From: Phaeocystidibacter sp965659725
Lineage (GTDB): Bacteria > Bacteroidota > Bacteroidia > Flavobacteriales > Schleiferiaceae
Length of the DNA: 64,000 nucleotides
Assembly: GCA_965659725.1 (NCBI GenBank)
Contig: CBFHXG010000010.1
Location: forward strand, 1-64,000
Direction: 5' to 3'
Shown in pieces: positions 8,236 through 17,507 of the stretch. The notes under the pieces are model-generated. The model did no database searches. It worked only from the letters and a program-made list of their open reading frames with translations, and had not been told where the DNA came from. A program made the translations under genes and the position numbers. Positions within the stretch are counted from its first letter, which is position 1. Each line of letters starts with the position of its first letter.

Positions 8236-9858
8236 ATGGGAAAGTCCAGCACCAAGTACATCTTTGTAACCGGAGGCGTTACGTCATCTTTAGGAAAGGG
8301 AATCATTTCGTCTTCCCTTGCAACGCTTCTTCAGAGTCGCGGGTATTCCGTGACCATCCAGAAGCTGGACCCCTATATCAATATCGATCCGGGAACGCTT
8401 AATCCGTACGAGCACGGAGAGTGTTTTGTAACCGATGACGGTGCAGAAACCGACCTCGACCTTGGTCATTATGAGCGTTTCCTGAATCGTCCAACGTCAC
8501 AAGCCAACAACGTAACTACAGGTCGCATCTATCAATCTGTGATCGATAAGGAGCGTCGTGGTGACTACCTGGGTAAGACTGTTCAGGTTATTCCGCATAT
8601 CACGGATGAGATCAAGAATCGCATCATGATGTTGGGTAACACGGGCGAATTTGAAATCGTGATCACTGAGATCGGTGGTACGGTAGGTGATATTGAAGCC
8701 CTTCCTTACATCGAAACGGTACGACAGCTCAGATGGGAACTTGGTTCAGATTGTATGGTAGTTCACCTCACGTTGGTTCCGATGTTGGGAGCAACGGGTG
8801 AATTGAAGACCAAGCCTACGCAGCACTCGGTAAAGATGCTTCAAGAAAGTGGTGTTCAGCCAGATGTACTCGTTTGTAGAAGTGAGCACCACATTGGAGA
8901 TGAGATCAGAAGAAAGCTGGCCTTGTTCTGTAATGTGACCAAGGATGCTGTGATCGAGTCGATCGATGCTGAAACGATCTACGAGGTGCCAGTATTGATG
9001 CGTAAGGAGAAACTCGACGACGTGGTGCTTCGAAAGTTGGAGCTGCCACTAACAGGCGAGCCAGATCTTACACGTTGGAAGGATTTCCTCTACAAGCTTA
9101 AGTACCCTAAGAATGAAGTTGAAATCGGCCTGATCGGTAAGTATGTTGAATTGAAAGATTCTTACAAATCGATCTATGAGTCCTTGATCCATGCAGGAGC
9201 ACATAACGAAACCACTGTGAACATCCGATGGATCCATAGCGAAGACCTTGAAGCGGATAACGTGGAAAGAAATATGCGCGACCTTGACGGTATCCTTGTG
9301 GCACCAGGTTTTGGTGAGCGTGGTTTCGAAGGTAAGATCGAAGCGGTCAAATACGCTCGAGAAAACAATATCCCTTTCTTCGGCATTTGCTTCGGTATGC
9401 AAGCAAGCGTCATTGAATTTGCTAGAAATGTGCTGAAGAAGCCAGAGGCGAATTCTACCGAAGTAAACCCAAATACGCCAGATCCTGTGATCGACCTCAT
9501 GGAAGAGCAGAAGAAGATCAGCGATATGGGTGGAACGATGCGATTGGGTGCGCAGAACTGTGATCTCGAAGAAGGAAGTAAAGCCTTCAAGATCTACAAG
9601 CGCAGTTCCATCTCCGAGAGACACCGCCATCGCTACGAGTTCAATAACGCATACCTCGAAGAATTGAAAAAAGCAGGTCTACGTCCTAGCGGTATAAACC
9701 CAGAGACAGGCTTGGTTGAAATAGTTGAAATAGATTCACACCCTTGGTTCGTGGGAGTTCAATTCCACCCAGAATACAAGAGCACAGTAGCCAATCCGCA
9801 TCCACTTTTCGTGGGATTCGTAGAAGCGGCTGTCAATTACTCGGTGAGTCAACAATAA
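8236..9858 (+). CDS. pyrG: CTP synthase
   Basis: 540 residues from the ATG at 8236; an in-frame TTG at 8221 is less likely because the family starts with a short lead into TKYIFVTGGV. CTP synthase makes CTP from UTP, ATP and glutamine. The N-terminal amidoligase domain has FVTGGVTSSLGKGI (about 10-23), the SDxxK-like KLDPYINIDPGT and the HxxEDDGAETDLD-type VTDDGAETDLDLGHYERF region. The C-terminal class I glutamine amidotransferase domain has nucleophile Cys385 in FFGICFGMQ and His511/Glu513 in GVQFHPEY. A GAGG stretch lies just before the start. yidC follows after only six bases, a pairing often seen in Flavobacteriia, so the two are probably one operon. Confidence 0.97.
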   Translation: MGKSSTKYIFVTGGVTSSLGKGIISSSLATLLQSRGYSVTIQKLDPYINIDPGTLNPYEHGECFVTDDGAETDLDLGHYERFLNRPTSQANNVTTGRIYQSVIDKERRGDYLGKTVQVIPHITDEIKNRIMMLGNTGEFEIVITEIGGTVGDIEALPYIETVRQLRWELGSDCMVVHLTLVPMLGATGELKTKPTQHSVKMLQESGVQPDVLVCRSEHHIGDEIRRKLALFCNVTKDAVIESIDAETIYEVPVLMRKEKLDDVVLRKLELPLTGEPDLTRWKDFLYKLKYPKNEVEIGLIGKYVELKDSYKSIYESLIHAGAHNETTVNIRWIHSEDLEADNVERNMRDLDGILVAPGFGERGFEGKIEAVKYARENNIPFFGICFGMQASVIEFARNVLKKPEANSTEVNPNTPDPVIDLMEEQKKISDMGGTMRLGAQNCDLEEGSKAFKIYKRSSISERHRHRYEFNNAYLEELKKAGLRPSGINPETGLVEIVEIDSHPWFVGVQFHPEYKSTVANPHPLFVGFVEAAVNYSVSQQ

Positions 9859-9864
9859 GATAAA

Positions 9865-11655
9865 ATGGAGCAAAAATCCACGTTCGACAGAACGCAATTG
9901 ATCGGTCTTCTATTGATCGGTCTCGTATTCGCGTACTTTAGTTTTAACAGTACAAGCGAGCCTGAACAAGGAGTAGAAGAACCACAGCAGGAACAAGTGG
10001 ATGATGCTGGTTCAAGCGACACACCAGAGGGTGCGTCAACTGCTATCGTTGATTCTGTTAAATCGAGTTCAACAGACAGTACCCAACCTGTGGTTCGCGA
10101 AGAGCAGACCTATGTGATCGAGAACGAGGTTCTGCGCATTGAGGTGTCCAACAAGGGAGCGCAAGTAGCTCAGGTTCAGCTAAAGGAATATCAAACTTGG
10201 GATAGCCTACCGCTATACCTCGCCAACCACAACCAGGAAATGGCTTTCATGCTTGGGGAATGGAATTCGGCCGAGGCGTGGTACGAGGTGAGTGAACGTA
10301 CAGCTACAAGCATCGCACTTACCACCCAAGGTCCTGAAGGTCCTATTACTTTCCGTTGGGGATTGAAGGGGGCCCGCGAGTATCAAACAGATTTCTCCAT
10401 TGGAGGTAGAACAGCTGAGGCAAAGGACCTTCGTCTGAGTTGGGATCAAAAGACCATCAAACACGAGAAGTCGCGCCGACTAGAGAACGAAAAGACCCGT
10501 ATCTCCTATTGGGAAGTTGAAGATGGCGAGATGGAAAACCTCTCCTCGTCAGGCTCCGATGAAGAGCAGGTGAGTAACCTCCGCTGGATCGCTCACCAAG
10601 AGCAGTTCTTCTCTAGCATACTTACCTCCGAAAGTCGTTTTGATAGCGCAACTATGCGTTCACGTGCCTTTGAAAGTGGTGAGTACATCAAGGAGTTTGA
10701 AACGCAGGTTGAAATGCAAACCGTTTCAGGCGACTTCCGCGTAAACATGAATATGTACTACGGCCCGAATAAGTACGATATCCTCAAGCAGTACGACATG
10801 GGTTACGACAAGGTGATCGATTTCGGTTGGGGTATCTTCGGATGGATCTCGCGTGGAGTTGTAGTTAAGATCTTCAACTGGTTGGATAGCTATCATTTGA
10901 ATTATGGATTGATCATATTGCTGATGGCACTTTTGATCAAAACAGTTCTTGCTCCATTTACCTTCCAGAGCTATAAGTCAATGGCCAAGATGAGGGTGTT
11001 GAAGCCAGAGATCGACGAACTCAACGAGAAGTACAAGGATGAAGATCCAATGAAGAAGCAGCAAGCAACCATGGAACTCTACCGCAAAGCGGGTGTGAAT
11101 CCATTGGGAGGTTGTATTCCTCAGCTCCTTCAGTTGCCTATTCTCTTCGCGATGTTCCGATTCTTCCCTGCATCCATCGAGTTGCGTCAAGAGAGCTTCT
11201 GGTGGGCCACCGACCTTTCCACCTACGATGTTATAGCTCAACTGCCATTTGAGATTCCATTCTATGGTAGTCACGTGAGTTTGTTTACCATCCTCATGGC
11301 CATCTCTACGTTCATCTATTCGTACATGAACCAACAGATGACAGGTGGCTCGAACAGTCAAATGCCACAATTGAAGTATATCATTTACTTCATGCCGTTC
11401 ATGTTGTTGTTCTTCTTCAACCAATACCCAGCAGCACTTTCATACTACTATATGGTATCTAACTTGATTACATTCGGACAGCAGTACGCCATCCGCAAGT
11501 TTATCAATGAAGATGCACTTCACGCCAAGTTGCAAGCCAACAAGGAGAAGCCTAAGAAGCAAAGCAAACTTTCAAAGCGCTTGAGTCAGGCTATGGAGCA
11601 ACAACAGGAAATGAATGAAGGCGGCAACCGCAGAATGCGCAGAATGAACAAGTGA
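9865..11655 (+). CDS. yidC: Membrane protein insertase YidC
   Basis: 596 residues, the size of Gram-negative YidC. One N-terminal membrane segment (LIGLLLIGLVFAYFSF) is followed by a Glu/Ser/Thr-rich linker (30-75), a large periplasmic beta domain (about 80-310) and the conserved core: LNYGLIILLMALLIKTVLAPFTFQSYKSMAKM (which includes a Lys/Arg-containing groove region), PLGGCIPQLLQLPILFAMFRFF, and two further membrane spans, ending in a basic tail. It inserts membrane proteins alone or with SecYEG and with SecDF, whose gene is also in the window. It follows pyrG after six bases, with a strong terminator behind it. Confidence 0.97.
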   Translation: MEQKSTFDRTQLIGLLLIGLVFAYFSFNSTSEPEQGVEEPQQEQVDDAGSSDTPEGASTAIVDSVKSSSTDSTQPVVREEQTYVIENEVLRIEVSNKGAQVAQVQLKEYQTWDSLPLYLANHNQEMAFMLGEWNSAEAWYEVSERTATSIALTTQGPEGPITFRWGLKGAREYQTDFSIGGRTAEAKDLRLSWDQKTIKHEKSRRLENEKTRISYWEVEDGEMENLSSSGSDEEQVSNLRWIAHQEQFFSSILTSESRFDSATMRSRAFESGEYIKEFETQVEMQTVSGDFRVNMNMYYGPNKYDILKQYDMGYDKVIDFGWGIFGWISRGVVVKIFNWLDSYHLNYGLIILLMALLIKTVLAPFTFQSYKSMAKMRVLKPEIDELNEKYKDEDPMKKQQATMELYRKAGVNPLGGCIPQLLQLPILFAMFRFFPASIELRQESFWWATDLSTYDVIAQLPFEIPFYGSHVSLFTILMAISTFIYSYMNQQMTGGSNSQMPQLKYIIYFMPFMLLFFFNQYPAALSYYYMVSNLITFGQQYAIRKFINEDALHAKLQANKEKPKKQSKLSKRLSQAMEQQQEMNEGGNRRMRRMNK

Positions 11656-11697
11656 TCCTAATTGAACTAGATCGATACGATCTACTCTCATAAATAG

Positions 11698-11736
11698 AAA
11701 AGCCCTGCTGAATTAGTATTCCAGCAGGGCTTTTTT
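11698..11736 (+). terminator. Bidirectional intrinsic terminator between yidC and the small exported-protein gene
   Basis: Stem AAAAGCCCTGCTG (11698-11710) pairs with CAGCAGGGCTTTT (11722-11734), 13 base pairs with an 11-base loop, followed by a T run. The A run on the other side gives a T run on the minus strand, so it can also end the convergent gene at 11756-12157. Confidence 0.9.
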
Positions 11737-11755
11737 GCCATTGAGACCAACCAGA

Positions 11756-12157
11756 TCAGCCTTCCTTTCTCTTTAACCCTTCTACATCTTCGGTCATCGT
11801 AAAGTAAATGACGTCTTCCTCTTTGAGACTGTAAGTGATGTTCAAGAACTCACCCGTAAGCTCAGGGAAGGTGGATGAGTAACGAACTCCGTCCTTCGTT
11901 TTTACATAGGAAACGCCTCTTGCTATAAGTTTTTCCTCATCCTTAATATAGATGAGTATCAATGCATCCAGTGAGTCGATGGCTCCGAATTCGCCCATTG
12001 AAACTTCATAAAGGGTTACTTCATTTTGGTCATCGAGTGAAACACGGTTACATACATAGGGTACTTGTTCTGCTTCAGTGGAATCGACTGGAGCATCTTG
12101 CGCCATGGATAGGAGGGGAGCCGCGGCCAACAGGCCAGAGAGAACGAGATTTTTCAT
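11756..12157 (-). CDS. Small exported protein of unknown function
   Basis: 133 residues starting with a signal peptide (MKNLVLSGLLAAAPLLSMAQ). The mature part is acidic, with SLDDQNEVTLYEVSMGEFGAIDSLDALILIYIKDEEKLIARGVSYV and a short ELTGEFLNITYSLKEEDVIYFTMTED segment, and looks like a small alpha/beta fold. I do not recognise a family. The gene stands alone, convergent with yidC and sharing its terminator. Confidence 0.65.
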   Translation of the reverse strand: MKNLVLSGLLAAAPLLSMAQDAPVDSTEAEQVPYVCNRVSLDDQNEVTLYEVSMGEFGAIDSLDALILIYIKDEEKLIARGVSYVKTKDGVRYSSTFPELTGEFLNITYSLKEEDVIYFTMTEDVEGLKRKEG

Positions 12158-12231
12158 AGAACAGAGAATTTAGTTCTTCAGTAAGATAGGGATCCCTATT
12201 TGAAACGTGTTCTGACCAAGAGTCTTATGGT

Positions 12232-12263
12232 AAAAAAAAACCCGACCAAGACTGGCCGGGGTT
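12232..12263 (-). terminator. Intrinsic terminator for the Omp28-like lipoprotein gene
   Basis: On the minus strand an imperfect stem (AACCCCGGCCA pairing with TGGTCGGGTT, with one bulge and one mismatch) is followed by nine T residues. It lies just downstream of the stop at 12288. Confidence 0.75.
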
Positions 12264-12287
12264 GTATAGGGTGAACGGATATCCGTA

Positions 12288-13253
12288 TTAGAACTCAGAA
12301 TAGTATCCGTTAACGAACACGTAAACATCAGGTGTTCCAGGAATGCGTTGCCACACTACAGTTGCTACCTTGATCTCTCCATCCACGTGATCGATCAAAT
12401 CGAAGTCAGGCTTCGGAACAGCGATCTCGATAGGAGTGAACTCATTACCGAAGATGTCTCCCACAAAGAAGTTTTGTCCCAAAGGATTGATCGTGCTGAG
12501 TGGTAGGCCATACACGTTTGTGTCATTCACGCCTGCGTACAACGCAACATCGTGATGCATGTATGGATCTCCTTGTGAGTAGAGGTAGGTTACTGAATCA
12601 ACTTCTCCTACATTTTGGGTCCATACAGATGGAGCTCCACCGCCACCAGCTTGAAGCTCAGCAAGTGAACTCGCTTGTGTAAGGTCAATAGCCCCGTACT
12701 GTTTAGCAATGGCATTGTCGAGCATCACATAACTCTGCACGTAATAGTCAAGTTGATTATCAACGTACAATTTCACTTTAGGGTAGATGAGCCATGCGGT
12801 GTCATTCTCACGCGTTGCGTGCGCTACGCCCATACTTGGAGGGGTTTCAGACTCGATCATAACTTGGATTTGTTCCAATGGGTCAACACCCTGAGGAACC
12901 TGAAAACCGTTGATGAACAACTTGAAGGTGTTTGACATATCGTCGCCCAAGGTCAAGTATAGATCATTCTGGAAAGGTGTATATAGCGTATCCCCGGCAT
13001 GAAGCGACATTGGGATGATCCTTCCTGGGTATCTTGCCTTGGCAATTTCCATCGCCAATTGAGTGGCTAAACAATTTCCACAATCTACCGCAGTGATCTC
13101 GGTCATCCCGATCTGTTGGGTTTCCTGAACCGTAAGGTTATTTGATGGGTAGTTGCCTCCCGGTTCGTCTTTATCGTCCGGTGTTTCGCATGCGATCATA
13201 CCCAATGCTACCACTGGCGCAATTACCGCATATCTCCAATGAAATCGTTTCAT
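12288..13253 (-). CDS. Omp28-like lipoprotein with a CGNC motif
   Basis: 321 residues from the ATG at 13253, chosen because it starts a lipoprotein signal (MKRFHWRYAV...ALGMIAC, lipid-carrying Cys22). An upstream in-frame start at 13280 would put charged residues before the signal. After a Gly/Asp-rich linker comes EITAVDCGNCLATQLAMEIAKARYPGRIIPMSLHAGD (residues 51-90). This matches the pattern of Omp28-related proteins, which have a thioredoxin-like domain with CxxC (here Cys58 and Cys61). The C-terminal half is beta-rich and ends TPDVYVFVNGYYSEF. Other proteins of this family are outer-membrane lipoproteins of unclear role in Bacteroidota; whether this one is a redox protein is not shown. 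It is a single-gene unit with its own terminator. Confidence 0.7.
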   Translation of the reverse strand: MKRFHWRYAVIAPVVALGMIACETPDDKDEPGGNYPSNNLTVQETQQIGMTEITAVDCGNCLATQLAMEIAKARYPGRIIPMSLHAGDTLYTPFQNDLYLTLGDDMSNTFKLFINGFQVPQGVDPLEQIQVMIESETPPSMGVAHATRENDTAWLIYPKVKLYVDNQLDYYVQSYVMLDNAIAKQYGAIDLTQASSLAELQAGGGGAPSVWTQNVGEVDSVTYLYSQGDPYMHHDVALYAGVNDTNVYGLPLSTINPLGQNFFVGDIFGNEFTPIEIAVPKPDFDLIDHVDGEIKVATVVWQRIPGTPDVYVFVNGYYSEF

Positions 13254-13342
13254 TCGATCTGTGTGTTTGTCGTTGAACATTGCAAGATAGAAATTTTAAA
13301 AGCAAGCCACGTGAAGAACTACCCTACGCGGCCTCTAATTTT

Positions 13343-14347
13343 TCACCTACTATCGGTATTGAGTATTAGAACGATTGGAAGGTGGTCCGAGTATCCAGAA
13401 GTGAAGAAGTTCCCCATCCAACTTCGCTTCACCGTGAATCCCGGTGAAGAGATGTTGGACTTCAACAAGTAGGGCCTTTTATACACATACACCGAATCAA
13501 TTGCGGGAGTTGTAGTTCCTCTATTCCTAATGGTTATCCATTGATCCAAGTATGCCCAATGACCCGCATGAGCATGGGTGCCCGTACCTTCTTCCAGCGA
13601 TCTCATGTGACACTCAGTTTCAAAGTATGTACTCATGCTATCACACAAGATCGATACGCTTTTATCCTCCGGTGCGTCATTGAAATCACCGGTGATGAAT
13701 GCAGTGGAACTAGGATATTTCGCAAGGAGGTTACCGATCTCCCTCGATGCTGTTCTTGCCGCTGTACACCTCTTCCATTCACTCGCTCGTTGACCACCAC
13801 GACGTGAAGGCCAATGGTTGAGTACGATGTGTATCGTATCTCCAGATCCCAAGATTCCAGTAGAGATCAATATATCCCGAGTAGGATAACCATCCCTCAA
13901 TAGTACAGGAATAGCCTCGGAATCAAAAATGGATACTCTCGATGGATCGTATAACATCCCCACATCAATGCCACGTTTATCCGGACTATCATAATGCACC
14001 ACTCGGTAGCCAACATCCTTTAAGGCCGATCTCGTGGACAGTTGATAAAGCACATTTGCATTTTCTACCTCACACACACCGATCACCGCCGGAGGTTCGA
14101 ACCCAGAAGCATTACGTATCACCTTGGCCAAGCGATTCAACTTCGACCAATATTTGATTCGATCCCAACTCTTCGGAGAAGAAGGGAGGTACTCTTCATC
14201 CATCACCCCCAGGTCATCAATCGTGTCAAAGGCATTTTCCAAATTGTACCAAACCATCACCAGTGGTTGTCCAAGAGTAGCCTGTGTCACATCCTGCCCA
14301 ACGCATGAAAGGGCATAAAAACTGAGAAGAATGGTATACTTTAGCAT
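13343..14347 (-). CDS. Exported endonuclease/exonuclease/phosphatase family protein
   Basis: 334 residues with a short signal peptide (MLKYTILLSFYALSCVGQ). The EEP fold is clear: YNLENAFDTIDD near residue 34 (metal-binding Asn/Glu), GVCEVENANV (Glu ligand), the RGIDVGMLYD strand, LNHWPSRRGG (catalytic His), ITGDFNDAP (Asp/Asn pair) and SDHLPIVL at the C-terminus (Asp-His). Members cleave phosphodiester bonds in nucleic acids or lipids; as an exported protein it could act on extracellular DNA, RNA or phospholipid. The start codon is only three bases from that of the divergent PAP2 gene. A phosphate-scavenging pair with the PAP2 protein is possible but inferred only from position. Confidence 0.9.
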   Translation of the reverse strand: MLKYTILLSFYALSCVGQDVTQATLGQPLVMVWYNLENAFDTIDDLGVMDEEYLPSSPKSWDRIKYWSKLNRLAKVIRNASGFEPPAVIGVCEVENANVLYQLSTRSALKDVGYRVVHYDSPDKRGIDVGMLYDPSRVSIFDSEAIPVLLRDGYPTRDILISTGILGSGDTIHIVLNHWPSRRGGQRASEWKRCTAARTASREIGNLLAKYPSSTAFITGDFNDAPEDKSVSILCDSMSTYFETECHMRSLEEGTGTHAHAGHWAYLDQWITIRNRGTTTPAIDSVYVYKRPYLLKSNISSPGFTVKRSWMGNFFTSGYSDHLPIVLILNTDSR

Positions 14348-14350
14348 GAC

Positions 14351-15133
14351 ATGAAAGTCGGATTTCGCATCTCATTTTGTCTGCTTTTCACCGCATCATT
14401 TTGTACACAAAGTGTTGCACAGGTTGTTGACAGCTCCTATTGGAAGGGGTGGTACGAAACACCCATCGATGTAGTAAACCTTTCGAGGTGGGATGAAAGG
14501 GCTTGGTGGACCGGCGCTGGTATACTTACGACCGGACTGATCGTTTATACGCAAGACGGAGTAATTCAAGATTGGTCTCAGAACGTTCGATCTCCGTTCT
14601 CTGACAATCTCAGCACCTATGTAGGAGAACCCATGGGTAGTGGTCTGTATTCCCTCGGCGGATCTGCTGTGCTCCTCGGTGTGGGATATTTGACAGATGA
14701 CAAGAAGCTTCAACGCACATCAGTGCAGGCTTTCAAGGCTTTTGTGCTCACTGGAGGAGCAACAGTGGTCTTGAAACAACTCACACATCGGCCACGGCCA
14801 TATGAATCGTCGGACCCCACACTTTGGCTGGGGCCATATGCGCTAACGGGCGACAACGACGCGTTCCCCAGTGGACATACCTCTACCGCGTGGGCCGTTG
14901 CTAGTGTATACGCACACAGTTATGCCGATAAGCCGTGGGTAGGCGTTACCGCCTATAGTTTGGCTGGACTTGCAGGTTGGGCCAGGATCAATGATAATCG
15001 GCACTGGGCTTCAGACGTTTTCTTTGGGGCGGCCTTAGGCTGGTATGTAGGGAGAACAATAGTCAAAAACGATAGCCGTCTGACCATCTTGCCAACAGGT
15101 TCGTCGGTCTACCTTAGCTATTCGTTGGACTGA
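14351..15133 (+). CDS. PAP2-family phosphatase, exported or membrane-attached
   Basis: 260 residues beginning with a signal peptide (MKVGFRISFCLLFTASFCTQSVAQ). All three motifs of the acid phosphatase/vanadium haloperoxidase superfamily are present: KQLTHRPRP (C1), FPSGHTSTAW (C2) and RINDNRHWASDV (C3, with Arg and His). Two or more hydrophobic helices surround them. Such proteins remove phosphate from lipids such as undecaprenyl diphosphate or phosphatidic acid. The unusual mix of a cleavable signal and few spans suggests a periplasmic-facing enzyme. It starts three bases from the divergent EEP gene; a near-consensus -7 box (TACTTTAG, 14337-14344) lies six bases before its ATG. Its end overlaps the convergent gene at 15118 by 16 bases. 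Confidence 0.92.
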   Translation: MKVGFRISFCLLFTASFCTQSVAQVVDSSYWKGWYETPIDVVNLSRWDERAWWTGAGILTTGLIVYTQDGVIQDWSQNVRSPFSDNLSTYVGEPMGSGLYSLGGSAVLLGVGYLTDDKKLQRTSVQAFKAFVLTGGATVVLKQLTHRPRPYESSDPTLWLGPYALTGDNDAFPSGHTSTAWAVASVYAHSYADKPWVGVTAYSLAGLAGWARINDNRHWASDVFFGAALGWYVGRTIVKNDSRLTILPTGSSVYLSYSLD

Positions 15134-16311
15134 TCTTCATTTTGGCGCTCCAAGACCTCTCGCCAATCTCCTTTCTTGGCAACAAAGAAGCCATGCGGGA
15201 ATCGCCCGATACGAATGTTTACGATATACATTCCGGTCTTTAACGCAGATACATCCACTATAAGATCCGTTTCTTCTCCTGCCCTAACTTCACCGATCTT
15301 GGAGGTTCGAACTCCTCGTCCATTTTCATCGAACAATTCCAGATATACCTTGCTGCTCACCAATGGGTCGATATGGATCGTCAACGTCGAGTCCATAAAG
15401 CGAGATTCGATGCTTACCTCCTCCCGCCTCATCAAAGTGTATTCTTCTAACTCCTCAGCTATGTTCAGGTAATAGACCTTACCACCGCCTAAAGGAGATA
15501 CCTCATCCGCGATAAGAAGTGTAGTGTCATTCCATGCAGTAATGGACTCCTTTTGAGTGAAGGATCCAAGAGAGAGGGTCAGTGGAAATCCTTCAAAGAA
15601 TCGATCTTCCGGAAAGTCCATGAAGGCATATACCTTATCACTGCTCAACAAGAACAAATGCCTCCGATCTACACTCAACGTTGCATCGGTAACCCAACTC
15701 ATTTCACGGATCAATCCGCCAAGAGATGTGGTGTCCATCGGATGAAATACCGCAACCTCATCTGCGTTACCTGAAGTAGCACTAGCCTTGAAATGAATAC
15801 TAGCTCCATCAAATTCACTTCTTCTGTTCTTGCTGAAGATGTGGAAACTTCCACCGTACCAGATCAAACTCTCCCAATCGAAGTCCGTAGTACCTTCAAT
15901 CGAATCTATGGATACGTGAGTTCGAACGGCAAGTGGAGTAGGGAAGAGCGTGTCGTAGGTATGGTCTACCTGAGACCGAGGGATCATGTAAATGGTGCGG
16001 TTCGTCCTCCGGTTCGCATTGTCTCCAATGTCGGCAACATACAGATTCCCGGCAATGTCCATCGTCAATGCTTCCCAATCGGTATTCTTCGCAGCTACAG
16101 GATAAGTGCCTACCCATTGCTCACCTCTAAACTCAAAGAGCAGAGGTTCATTTCCGCTATCGTTTATCATCCACAGGTATTCCCCATCAGTAGCCATTCC
16201 ACTCACTTCTCGCAGTGAATCTGTAAGCGTCATCGTTACGGTAGCCTGACCTACCGAAGTCAACGATGTGAAAAACAAACTAGCGAATATGCAGAAGCGA
16301 ACTGTCGCCAT
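15118..16311 (-). CDS. Exported propeller-like protein with a T9SS-like C-terminal domain
   Basis: 397 residues with a signal peptide (MATVRFCIFASLFFTSLTSVGQ). The main part looks like a beta propeller: SGMATDGEYLWMINDSGNEPLLFEF, TDWEALTMDIAGNLYVADIGDN, TDFDWESLIW and SLDRRHLFLLSS-type blades. Residues ~305-375 resemble a T9SS type A sorting domain (KVYLELFDENGRGV...DLIVDVSALKTGMYIVNIRIG), but a charged tail of about 17 residues follows where the domain usually ends, so sorting is not certain. The start overlaps the queA end by 32 bases on the same strand, which suggests co-transcription. The function is unknown; the repeated WMINDSGN/DIGDN pattern hints at metal-bound propeller blades. Confidence 0.75.
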   Translation of the reverse strand: MATVRFCIFASLFFTSLTSVGQATVTMTLTDSLREVSGMATDGEYLWMINDSGNEPLLFEFRGEQWVGTYPVAAKNTDWEALTMDIAGNLYVADIGDNANRRTNRTIYMIPRSQVDHTYDTLFPTPLAVRTHVSIDSIEGTTDFDWESLIWYGGSFHIFSKNRRSEFDGASIHFKASATSGNADEVAVFHPMDTTSLGGLIREMSWVTDATLSVDRRHLFLLSSDKVYAFMDFPEDRFFEGFPLTLSLGSFTQKESITAWNDTTLLIADEVSPLGGGKVYYLNIAEELEEYTLMRREEVSIESRFMDSTLTIHIDPLVSSKVYLELFDENGRGVRTSKIGEVRAGEETDLIVDVSALKTGMYIVNIRIGRFPHGFFVAKKGDWREVLERQNEDQSNE

Positions 16312-17491
16312 AACTTAAGAATCGATAATCGCTGTGGAGCGCATGATCATATACTTTTTTCCATTTACTTCCAAGACCAGCAGCCACTAGCAAGATCAAC
16401 GTGCTGCAAGGTTGGTGGAAGTTAGTGATCAAACGATGGATAACCTTGTATTCATATCCAGGTGCGATGATGATCTGGGTCTTTCCTCGTAAGATCGACC
16501 GCCCATTTTCCTTCATCGCTGCAGCTAAAGCCGCTAAGGCCTTTTGAGGAGATGGAAGATCGGACATGTCGTACGGCGCCCACTGATCGACATACACCTG
16601 ATCGAAGTCTACTTCCTCGCCATTGAAAGCTCGTACACCGAGCCAATAAAGCGATTCTAGCGTTCTACAAGAGGTTGTTCCAACTGCCGTTACCGTTCTG
16701 CCATCGATTAATTTTTCGATGAGGTCCCGGCGAACTTCGATGGCCTCCGAATGCATGTCATGGCCTTCCATTGTGTCTGAACTCACAGGCTTGAAGGTTC
16801 CAGCACCAACATGTAGCACTACCCTTGCAAGCTCTACATTCTTACTTTCGAGACTCTTGAAGACAGCATCTGTAAAGTGTAGTCCGGCTGTAGGTGCGGC
16901 AACTGAGCCATCCCGAGTAGCATACACGGTTTGATATCGATCTACATCCTCAGGTTCGTCATTCCTGCGCATGTAAGGCGGAAGGGGTATATGTCCTAAT
17001 TCTTCCAGTATGCCCGCAAAGTGCTTATCGGACTCCCAAGTGAATCGAACCTGAAAAGAGGATCCTTCCCGACCTAGCTTCTCGGCATTCAGAAGCACAT
17101 TTCCATCGGAATCCAACCACGTGAGGTGCATATCATCCTTCCACTTCTTGGCATTTCCAACCATGCAATTGAAGTCAACCGTGCCTGTGGCAGACATGGC
17201 TGATTCAATGTCGACCTTGTAAGGGTCGATGCAGAATATCTCAATAGGCTTAAGCCCTTCCCCTCGTGGGTAGATCAAACGTGCACGTATCACCTTGGTT
17301 TCGTTGAAGACCAAAAGACTATCCTGCGGTAGGTGATTGTTCAACTCGGAGAAAATGGCGTCTTCAATAGAACCATCTGCTCTGAAAACTAAGAGTTTAG
17401 AGGAATCTCTTTTCGCTAAAGGGTGTTGCGCGATACGATGATCCGGGAGGTCGTACGTATAATCTTCAATTCGGATATCCTTTGGATGCAT
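16280..17491 (-). CDS. queA: S-adenosylmethionine:tRNA ribosyltransferase-isomerase (queuosine synthesis)
   Basis: 403 residues. QueA transfers and isomerises the ribosyl group of SAM onto 7-aminomethyl-7-deazaguanine at position 34 of tRNAs for Asp, Asn, His and Tyr to give epoxyqueuosine. Landmarks are IEDYTYDLPDHRIAQHPLAKRDSSKLLV at the start, LVFNETKVIRARLI, the central YQTVYATRDGSVAAPTAGLHFT, LHVGAGTFKPV and LITNFHQPCSTLILLVAAG near the end. A tRNA-Tyr(GTA), one of its substrates, is encoded at 54712. An exact -7 element (TATCTTTG on the minus strand) lies upstream. The downstream propeller gene overlaps its end. Confidence 0.96.
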   Translation of the reverse strand: MHPKDIRIEDYTYDLPDHRIAQHPLAKRDSSKLLVFRADGSIEDAIFSELNNHLPQDSLLVFNETKVIRARLIYPRGEGLKPIEIFCIDPYKVDIESAMSATGTVDFNCMVGNAKKWKDDMHLTWLDSDGNVLLNAEKLGREGSSFQVRFTWESDKHFAGILEELGHIPLPPYMRRNDEPEDVDRYQTVYATRDGSVAAPTAGLHFTDAVFKSLESKNVELARVVLHVGAGTFKPVSSDTMEGHDMHSEAIEVRRDLIEKLIDGRTVTAVGTTSCRTLESLYWLGVRAFNGEEVDFDQVYVDQWAPYDMSDLPSPQKALAALAAAMKENGRSILRGKTQIIIAPGYEYKVIHRLITNFHQPCSTLILLVAAGLGSKWKKVYDHALHSDYRFLSYGDSSLLHIR

Positions 17492-17507
17492 GCCACAGAA
17501 TTTGCGA

